A stretch of DNA of 23,878 nt. Source: an uncultured Pseudoxanthomonas sp. (GTDB lineage Bacteria; Pseudomonadota; Gammaproteobacteria; Xanthomonadales; Xanthomonadaceae). The stretch covers positions 1-23,878 of the forward strand of contig NZ_CAMPJD010000059.1 in NCBI RefSeq assembly GCF_946886695.1. Reading direction: 5' to 3'. Shown here in pieces: positions 1-7,000 of this stretch. Every line of letters starts with the position of its first letter. The stretch's first letter is position 1. The notes beneath the pieces were generated by a model that worked only from the letters and a program-made list of their open reading frames with translations, did not search any database and was not told the DNA's origin. The position numbers and the translations under genes were made by a program.

Positions 1-667
1 CACCGCTGCCTTCGACTTCGAGCGTATCGTCGGGGGAGATGAAGGCAGCGGTGTCCTCGTCCAGGCCGATGCCGATCGCGAACGGGTTGTAGCCCAGCGC
101 CGCGGTCAGGCGGCCCAGGCGGTCGCGCTGGCGGAAATGCTGGTCGATCACGAAGCGGTTGGTCAGGCCCAGCCCGGGCGCCAGGCGCACGCTGCTGGCA
201 CGCGGCGACGAGCCCTCGGTACCGAAAGCGATCATGTGCTCGCTCAGGAACCCGGCGCCGGCGCTGGTGCCGGCCACGGTCACCCCTTGCGCGTTGCGCG
301 AACGGATGCTGCGCGCCACCTGGGTGCCGCCGAGGATGGTGGACAGGCGCAACTGGTTGCCGCCGGTGAAGAAGATGCCGCTGGCCTCCGCCAGCCTCGC
401 CAGCCGGCCTTCCTCCTGGCAATCGCGGCGGGTGTCGAAGTCCAGCACGTCGACCCGCGGGGCGCCCATGCCACGGAACAGTTCCTCGTAGCGGGTGCCG
501 GATTCCTTCAGCCGGCTCGCGGTCGGGATGACGACGATGTCGGCGTCGGCGCCACCGCTCAGTTCGACGAAACGCGCCAGGATGCGCGGGTTGGTTTCCT
601 TGTCCTCTGCGCCGCCGATCGGGATGATCCAGCCGCGTTGTTCCCCGTTGACGGGCTTGCTTGGCAT
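1..667 (-). CDS. cphB: Cyanophycinase, partial (C-terminus beyond left edge)
   Basis: Exo-acting serine peptidase of family S51 that cuts the storage polymer cyanophycin into beta-Asp-Arg dipeptides. Translated from the ATG at 667, the 222 visible residues show the Gly-rich IGGAEDK segment (about 17-23), the FFTGGNQLRL strand-loop (about 99-108), and the nucleophile elbow GTSAGAG with the catalytic Ser near residue 135, close to its position in characterised cyanophycinases. A DQHF motif further on carries the second conserved His. The start follows a GGAG Shine-Dalgarno sequence and lies 16 bp after the isoaspartyl dipeptidase stop, so the two genes are almost certainly cotranscribed. That pairing supports cyanophycin as the substrate rather than another S51 role such as peptidase E. 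The frame is open at base 1, so roughly the last quarter is missing. A cyanophycin synthetase gene may lie beyond the left edge. Confidence 0.93.
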   Translation of the reverse strand, partial: MPSKPVNGEQRGWIIPIGGAEDKETNPRILARFVELSGGADADIVVIPTASRLKESGTRYEELFRGMGAPRVDVLDFDTRRDCQEEGRLARLAEASGIFFTGGNQLRLSTILGGTQVARSIRSRNAQGVTVAGTSAGAGFLSEHMIAFGTEGSSPRASSVRLAPGLGLTNRFVIDQHFRQRDRLGRLTAALGYNPFAIGIGLDEDTAAFISPDDTLEVEGSG

Positions 668-683
668 CGAGTGCTCCGGTGTT

Positions 684-1859
684 TCAGGTGTCTTGCGATT
701 CGAACGTACCGCGCCGCCGCACCGCGCCATCGTGCAGGTGCAGGTGGCCGCCGGCGAACACATCGGTCACCGCGCCGGTGGCGTCCAGCGCCACCAGGTC
801 GGCGTCGGCGCCAGCCGCGATGTGGCCCTTGCCAGGCAGGCGCAGCAGCCCGGCGACGTTGGACGTAAAGGCCGGCAGCGCGTCCTGCAGGGCGATGCCG
901 CGGGCGAGCAACTCGCGCAGCGTTTCGACCAGGGCGCCGGAGTGGCCGACGTCCATGCTGCACACGCGGCCCTGCGCATCGAAGCAGGGCAGGCAGCCAC
1001 CGGCGTCGGAGCTGATGGTGACGCGATCGCGCGGGGCGCCGCTGTCGAGGTAGCGGATCAGCGCATCGGCCGCGCTCCACGCGTCTTCGCCCTCGTCCAC
1101 CGGGAAGGCGGTGATGTCGATGCTGCAGCCGCGCCGGGCCAGCTCGATGGCTTCATCGAACAGCGCCTTGCGCCGGTTGACGTGGGTCGGGTTGAACACC
1201 CGCGGCGGTAGTTCACTCTGATCGAGCGCGCGCCGCACCAGGTCCAGGCCGCGCGCGCCGTCGCCCAGGTGCAGGTGGACTATGCCGGCCTTGCCGGTCA
1301 TCAGTCCGGCCACGTGCGCTTCGGACGCGATCCGCAGCAATTCTTCCAGGGTCGGCTGGCTGGAACGGTGGTCGCTGATCGCCAGCTCACCCACGCCGAC
1401 CAGGCAGTCGATGAAGACCAGGTCCGCGCGCACGCTGCCGGTCAAGGTGGCCGGTGGCAGGTGGTAGCCGCCCGCGTATCCCCAGGCGGACAGGCCTTCC
1501 TCGCGCAGCGCGTTGACGTGGGCCACCAGTTCGCGCGTGCTGCGGGCGACGTCGTCGGTGCCCAGCAGGCCGACCACCGTGGTCACTCCGCTGCGGGTAT
1601 AGCGCGACAGCGTCGGCGCCGGCACCCGGCTGGCGAAGCCGGCCTCGCCACCGCCGCCGGTGACATGGACGTGGCCGTCGATCAGGCCCGGCAGCAGTCG
1701 GCGGCCATTGAGGTCCAGTACCTGCGTGCCGAAGGCGGCGGGAAGGTCGGGTGCATCGGTCCCGATCCACAACACCTTGCCGCCGCCGAGCAGCAGGTCG
1801 CGGTGTCCCAGGGGTTCGGGCGCGTAGACATTCGCGTTGCGGATCAGGGTGGTCGTCAT
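684..1859 (-). CDS. iadA: Isoaspartyl dipeptidase (beta-aspartyl peptidase)
   Basis: Amidohydrolase-superfamily metallopeptidase of 391 residues (E. coli IadA has 390). It hydrolyses beta-aspartyl dipeptides and here probably finishes cyanophycin breakdown to Asp and Arg, since cyanophycinase follows 16 bp downstream. Visible motifs are the metal-binding HVH (residues 63 and 65) followed by GGGGEAG (Glu72), GYHLP (Tyr132), SDHRS (Arg165), HLHLGD (His197), PTHVNR (His226, Arg229) and SSD (Asp285). All match the catalytic and substrate residues of the E. coli enzyme. One position differs: in the segment where E. coli has the carboxylated bridging lysine (GVKCAISD), this protein reads GVGELAISD, placing Glu158 there. 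The ATG at 1859 overlaps the stop of a 37-codon ORF in the arrangement TGATG. Confidence 0.95.
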   Translation of the reverse strand: MTTTLIRNANVYAPEPLGHRDLLLGGGKVLWIGTDAPDLPAAFGTQVLDLNGRRLLPGLIDGHVHVTGGGGEAGFASRVPAPTLSRYTRSGVTTVVGLLGTDDVARSTRELVAHVNALREEGLSAWGYAGGYHLPPATLTGSVRADLVFIDCLVGVGELAISDHRSSQPTLEELLRIASEAHVAGLMTGKAGIVHLHLGDGARGLDLVRRALDQSELPPRVFNPTHVNRRKALFDEAIELARRGCSIDITAFPVDEGEDAWSAADALIRYLDSGAPRDRVTISSDAGGCLPCFDAQGRVCSMDVGHSGALVETLRELLARGIALQDALPAFTSNVAGLLRLPGKGHIAAGADADLVALDATGAVTDVFAGGHLHLHDGAVRRRGTFESQDT

Positions 1860-1972
1860 CAGCCGTCGACCGCCATGCCAATGCGTCCCGCCGGCAGGCG
1901 CGTGTCAGGGTGGCATGCCCGGGCTTTCAATCCCCTGGCCCGGACGGTGGTGACGCGGGTGTCGTCGCTCAT
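1859..1972 (-). CDS. Possible 37-codon leader ORF coupled to iadA
   Basis: A short ORF begins at ATG 1972 and its TGA stop overlaps the iadA start codon (TGATG), the usual geometry of translational coupling. The product would begin MSDDTRVTTVRARGLKARAC. I recognise no family, and only a weak GAAGAA purine run precedes the start. It may be a regulatory leader peptide, a small protein or chance, because long open frames are common by chance at this GC content. The overlap is the only real support. Confidence 0.25.
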   Translation of the reverse strand: MSDDTRVTTVRARGLKARACHPDTRLPAGRIGMAVDG

Positions 1973-2253
1973 CTGTTCTTCGATCCGCTGCTGTCCCGAC
2001 ACGGTCATCCGCGCGGCGGGCCAGTTTAACCGCGCGGGAGCACGCTGGCCGCGCCGAGCGGAGGAAAGGACAGCCTGCGGGTCGATAAAGTGAGGTGACG
2101 TGACATAGTCGTCTCGACAGGCGCCGGCATGCCGCCGTCGCCCGACGCCAGCATCGAATCCGGAAAGACACGCACACCGATCTTCGCCTCCCACGCGCGC
2201 TGCCGACGCAGCGACGCATGGAACCCGCCGATGACGGCCGCGTCGTATCCGCG
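1973..2253. other. Intergenic stretch, telA to iadA leader
   Basis: About 280 bp separate the end of the seven-gene operon from the cyanophycin genes, all on the minus strand. I see no RNA gene, repeat or hairpin with a T-run. An AT-rich patch around 2023-2031 (TTAAAC on the minus strand) could hold a -10 element for iadA, but I find no convincing -35. ORFs crossing this stretch look like shadow frames. Confidence 0.4.
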
Positions 2254-3357
2254 CTACTGCGCGGCGTTGCCGGTGGTCGGCAGCGCCAGCCGCTTCTCCA
2301 GGTCTTCGCGCATGTCCACCAGTTCGGTGGACAGCTGCTTGCGCTTGGCCATGCCTTCGCGATGGATCTCGCGGACTTCCTCCACCGTGCGGATCAGCGT
2401 CTCGTTGACGGTGCGCAGGGTCTCGATGTCGATCACCGAGCGCTGGTTGGCGCGCGCGGTGCCGACGGCGGTGGAGTGGACGAGTTCGGCATTCTTGCGC
2501 ATCAGTTCGTTGCTGGCATCGTCGATGGCGTTGGCCAGTTCGACCGCGTTGCGCTGGTCGGCCAGCGACAGCTGGATCGCGAACTGGTTGCGCCACATCG
2601 GGATGGTGATGTCGCGCACGGCGCTGAACTTCTCGATCAGCTGGATCGCGTTGGCCTGGATCAGGCGGATCATCGGCAGTGTCTGATCGGCCGCGTGTTG
2701 TAGTACCTGCAGGTCGGACACGCGCTTGTCGATCAGGCGAAGCGCCGTGTCGAGCGCGGCACGGCGGGTGCGCGATTCCGGATCCTCCTGGCCCGACAGC
2801 GACGCCAGCTCCGCTTCCAGTTCGGCAATGCGGACGCGGCCGGCCGCCACGTGCACGCCCAGCTCACGACGCTCGTCCAGCACGATGTCGTGCATCTGGT
2901 CGTACTCGCGCACGCGTTGCTGCTGGATCTGCTGGGTCTTGCCGACATCGCCCATCAGCTGGTCGATCTGGCGGTTGGTCGAGCTGTAGCGCTGGACCAG
3001 GTCGTCCTTGGTCGCGCGCATCTTGTCGATCAGCGGGCCGAGGATCGGCAACTTGGAGCGGCCGTGGAAAGACTCGAGGTTCAGCGAACGCGCGATGCGC
3101 ACGACTTCACCCAGCTTGTCGCCGCTGCTGTCCAGATCGGCATTGCGGACCTTGTCCAGCAGTTGCGTGCTGAAGGCGCTGGTCTTGGTGGTCGCCTCGC
3201 GGCCGTAGGTGTGCAGATTGCCGGGCGCGATGTCCTGCAGCGCCTTCGTCGCCTCCTGGATGCGCGGGATGTCGGCGCTTTCCAGGCCCAGGTCGGTCAG
3301 CAACTGCGGCGACAGCGCCGCGGGCACCAGCGTCTGTTCGGGGTTCGTCGTCGTCAT
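2254..3357 (-). CDS. TelA family (toxic anion resistance) protein
   Basis: A 367-residue, almost entirely helical protein of the TelA/KlaA family (Pfam TelA, PF05816), named for a tellurite-resistance locus; its biochemical role is not settled. Family features are the N-terminal segment ending in a GRSKLPILGPLIDKM block (about residues 97-111), long heptad-like helices (about 115-215), and the conserved PMIRLIQANAIQLIEKFSAVRDITIPMW region (about 237-264). There is no signal peptide or membrane segment, so it is probably cytoplasmic and may attach to the inner membrane through partners. It is the last gene of the seven-gene operon and its ATG overlaps the previous stop (ATGA). Its company (flotillin, PspA, AAA ATPase) suggests an envelope-stress role rather than dedicated tellurite resistance; no TerC, TerD or TerB gene is in the window. 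Confidence 0.9.
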   Translation of the reverse strand: MTTTNPEQTLVPAALSPQLLTDLGLESADIPRIQEATKALQDIAPGNLHTYGREATTKTSAFSTQLLDKVRNADLDSSGDKLGEVVRIARSLNLESFHGRSKLPILGPLIDKMRATKDDLVQRYSSTNRQIDQLMGDVGKTQQIQQQRVREYDQMHDIVLDERRELGVHVAAGRVRIAELEAELASLSGQEDPESRTRRAALDTALRLIDKRVSDLQVLQHAADQTLPMIRLIQANAIQLIEKFSAVRDITIPMWRNQFAIQLSLADQRNAVELANAIDDASNELMRKNAELVHSTAVGTARANQRSVIDIETLRTVNETLIRTVEEVREIHREGMAKRKQLSTELVDMREDLEKRLALPTTGNAAQ

Positions 3358-4058
3358 GGGGCCTCCTGGGCTGGGGTGGCACGCGCTGGCGTCGCAGGTA
3401 CGACGGATGGCGCGGGCAGGTGTTCGATATGGGCTTCCAGTGCGTCTATCGTCCGCATGGCGGAGGATAGCTGCATTCCGTGTTCGGCACCGGCGGCGAC
3501 GCCGAGCTGCTGGTCCAGCAACACGGTGAGCCGGGGCAGTTGCTGCGCGTGGCGCTCGGCGATGGCGAGCGCATTGGCAGCGACGAGATCCAGCTGGCTG
3601 GCCGTGATCTCGTACGCGCTGCGCAGCGTGATGAGGTGCGCGAGACGCGACGAACCTGCAGGCGTGTCGCCTTCCGCCATCGCCTGCTGGCGCGCGAGTC
3701 CGTCGATCTCCTGTTGCAGCTGCGCACAGGCCTCGCGCAGCTGCAGCGCGTGCATGGCGAGCATCGCGTGCTGGTTGCGCAGCCGAGATGCCTCGAAACC
3801 GGCCTGCCGCAGCAGGATGCCGCTGCGTTCCCGCAACGAGCGCGCTTCGGCGGCAAGACGGATGTCGCGGCCGATCAGCCGTCCCCAGAAACCCACGCTG
3901 CGCCGCAGCGCACGAGGATCAGCCGACAACAGTACGGTGCGCAGATCGCGCAGTGTCGCCTGCAGGTCATCGGCGCCGGATTGTGCCAGCGCCTGGATGG
4001 CGGCGGCATGCGCGGCCAGGCCCGCGGCACGGGTCCCGCCGATGGCATCCTGATTCAT
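3354..4058 (-). CDS. Helical 234-residue protein of the operon; possible divergent TelA-like protein
   Basis: I do not recognise this protein with certainty. It is predicted to be nearly all alpha-helical and rich in Ala, Leu, Arg and Gln, with no signal peptide or membrane segment and a Pro/Ala-rich C-terminal tail (about 215-234). The middle reads like the N-terminal half of TelA proteins: a helix with DLRTVLLSADP, then a short GFWGRLIGRDIR block, then long polar helices rich in Arg, Gln and Glu (about residues 75-130). The TelA protein encoded next has GRSKLPILGPLIDKM followed by similar helices. It could therefore be a shortened, diverged TelA relative that pairs with TelA; this is inference. 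It overlaps the ATPase stop upstream and the telA start downstream by ATGA junctions, so all three products are probably made in coupled amounts. Confidence 0.85.
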   Translation of the reverse strand: MNQDAIGGTRAAGLAAHAAAIQALAQSGADDLQATLRDLRTVLLSADPRALRRSVGFWGRLIGRDIRLAAEARSLRERSGILLRQAGFEASRLRNQHAMLAMHALQLREACAQLQQEIDGLARQQAMAEGDTPAGSSRLAHLITLRSAYEITASQLDLVAANALAIAERHAQQLPRLTVLLDQQLGVAAGAEHGMQLSSAMRTIDALEAHIEHLPAPSVVPATPARATPAQEAP

Positions 4059-7000
4059 TGCGCATCATCCCCGTCGTCGCGCACGCGTGCCGGTGATACA
4101 TCCAGGGTGGGCGTCGGCCGTTCCTCCCTGAATTCCAGACTGGCGATGACCTGGTCGAATTCCGCTTCACGCGGTGAGCGTGGCTTGGGCTTGCGCGTGC
4201 CGGCGGCTGCGGCGGGGGGTGCACCGTTGCGAAGCGCTTGGGCCAGCGCCACCAGCGCTCCATTGAGCTGGTCCTGCCGCGCCATCGTATGCTGCAGGGC
4301 CTGCAACACCGGGGCGGTGTCGACGGCGGGCGTGGGCGTGGCAGCTGCGACCCGTTCTGGCACCCGCAATGAGTGCAGCGCCGACAACAGGGCCTCCCAG
4401 GGTGCCGGCTGAGGGGCCTGGACCGGGGCCGGCTCGCCCAGTCGCTGCAGGCCGACCGCGATGTCGGCCAACTGCGCGACCACGCGACCGCCGACATCGG
4501 CATCGTCCGCCCCCATCGCCTTGTTGCGCAGGAAGTCCGCCTTGATCTGCTGCCAGCGTGCCTGTTCGTCGTCGGTCAGCGTGCCGCGCAACTCGCCCAG
4601 CTTCAGCAGGTTCTCCTCCGCGCCGGTGGTCAGCAGCTGCGCTTCGCCCAGGTAGTGGTCGGCGATCAGTTGCTGCAGCTCGGCGGCATTCATCACCGGC
4701 GAGATCTTCTCCGCCAGCTTGTTCATGTTGCGGTAGCTGCCCTGCAACCGGAACGGGGGCTCCACGCGATACTTGTCCGCCTGCGCGGCGCTGGCGATGT
4801 ACTGCTGGTTGACGCGATAGACCACGTCACGCACGGTCAGCAGGCGCTGCAGCACGGCCACGATCTCGCCGATTTCAGCACCGCTGTACGCATGCGACAG
4901 CTGATTGGTGCTGACCTCCTTGCCGCGTGCCTTGTCGACCAGCAGGTACAGGTCGGCCATATCGCGGGTCGCAAGGGGTGCCAGCACAGGGTTGGATGTC
5001 AGGCAGTTCTCCACGTAGCTCAGCAGGAACGCGTCCTCCATGCCGCCCAGCACGTCGCCCAGGTTGTAGATGTCCGCGCGGTTGGCCAGCATGTCGGGGA
5101 TCTTGAAGACTTCGCCGGACTCTGTGTACGGGTTGCCCGCCATCACCACCGCGAACTTGCGTCCGCGCATGTCGTAGGTCTTGGTCCTGCCTCGCCAGAC
5201 GCCTTCGATGCGGCGCGTGCCATCGCACAGCGAGATGAACTTTTGCAGGAACTCCGGATGCGTGTGCTGGATGTCGTCCAGGTACAACATCACGTTGTTC
5301 CCCATCTCCAGTGCGAGGTTGAGCTTCTCCAGCTCCTGCCGCGAGGTCGCGTCCGGCGCCTGAGCCGGGTCCAGCGAACGCACCTCGTGGCCGAGCGCCG
5401 GGCCGTTGATCTTCATGAAGACCAGGCCCAGCCTGTGCCCCACGTATTCCATCAGCGTGGTCTTGCCGTAGCCGGGAGGCGAAATCATCATCAGCAGGCC
5501 CATCAGGTCGCTGCGCTTGTTCTCGCCCACGGTGCCCATCTGCTTGGCGAGGTTGTCGCCGATCACCGGCAGGTAGACGTCGTTGATCAGCTTGTTGCGC
5601 ACGAACGAGCTGAGGGGTCGGGCCTTGAATTCCGACAGGCGCATCGCAGCGCGCTCGCGCTGAGCGATTTCGCTGCGCAGCGCCTGGTAGCGCTGCCAGG
5701 CCGGGACGAAGTGGTCGCGGTGCATGGCGAAGCGCGCCGGCAGGTCGTCCACCGCCAGCGCCAGGCGGCCCTCGCGGATGCGCTCGTGTTCGCCCAGCAA
5801 GCCCTCGACGGTCGCCATCAGCGTCACGTGCTCGACCACGTGCGTCAGCTGGGCGCCGTGGCGGAACAGCGCGATCGCTTCCTGCACGTAGGCGGCCAGG
5901 TGCGCGTACTCCGGCAATGCGGCCAGCGCATCCAGCGCCTGTCGCAGCAGTGACCATGCCGCGGCCGGTCGTCCGTCCAGGCGTTGCAGCGCGCTGGTCA
6001 GTACGCCGCCGCCGGCGTCGTTGGACAAGCGGCTGCGGAACGCGGTCACCAGCGCTTCCGCATACTGGGTGAAACGGAACGTGGGCGTCGCGGTGGCGAC
6101 GGTGTCCACCAGGAAGGTGGCCGCCGCCGCGGCATCCGTGGCGGCGAACGGCAGCGCGTCGCGCTGCATCCATTCTATGATGGCGGTCGCCAGTTCTTCG
6201 CGCACCGACTGCAGTGCGCGTCCCGCCGGCGACATCGCATCGATCGCGCGCGCCGCGCGGATACGGTCGATCACCTCCGCCGGCGCCGCATCGCTGCGAC
6301 ACCACCAGGCGACCGCCAGCGCACGCGCGGCCGGCGCGTGCCGCAACGTGCCCGCGGCGTTGCGCAAGGGAAGGAACGCGCGCAGGATCGCGGCCGCGTC
6401 GTGGTCGTGGATACCTTTCTCGTAGCCTTCGCGATAACGCGGCGCGGCGTACTCGCGGACGATCCTGTCGAGTGCTTCGGGATCGGCCAGTGCGTGCTCG
6501 AGCGCCTGCGCGCTGCGCCCGCCTTCGCCGGACAGCGCATCGTCCAGCAAGCGGCATGCGAGATACTCGCCACGGTAGAGCGAGGGCGATTCGGATTCGA
6601 GGGTGACGTCCCAGTAGGCGCGCAGCGCGTCCAGTGCCGGCTCCTGCAGCGGCTCCAGGTAGTCGGTGCCGGTCAGGTGAACGGCCAACGTGTCGCCGCG
6701 CGGGATCAGGGTCAGGTCCAGTGGCTGCGTGTTGACGCTGAAGCGGTGGCGCGGCCCGAGGCGGATGACGTTGCCGGCGTCCTCGAACAGGTCGCTGCGG
6801 TCGCGCAGGCCGCGCACGGCCTGGTCGCGGGCGCCCTTGATGCGCGCTTCGATATCGTCGGCTTTCACCGAGTCCTTCAGCTCGCGCAGGCGGCCGGCCA
6901 GCTCGCGCAGCTTCAGCACCAGCGCATCGCCGGCGAAGAAGGCATTGAGTTCGTCCGGCGTGGTGAAGCGTTCGGTGCGCCGGCCGAGGCCTTCCAGGAT

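Noticed and set aside
2093..2703. Plus-strand ORFs around the telA end
   Set aside because: Ser/Arg-rich shadow frames overlapping telA; no homology or start signals.
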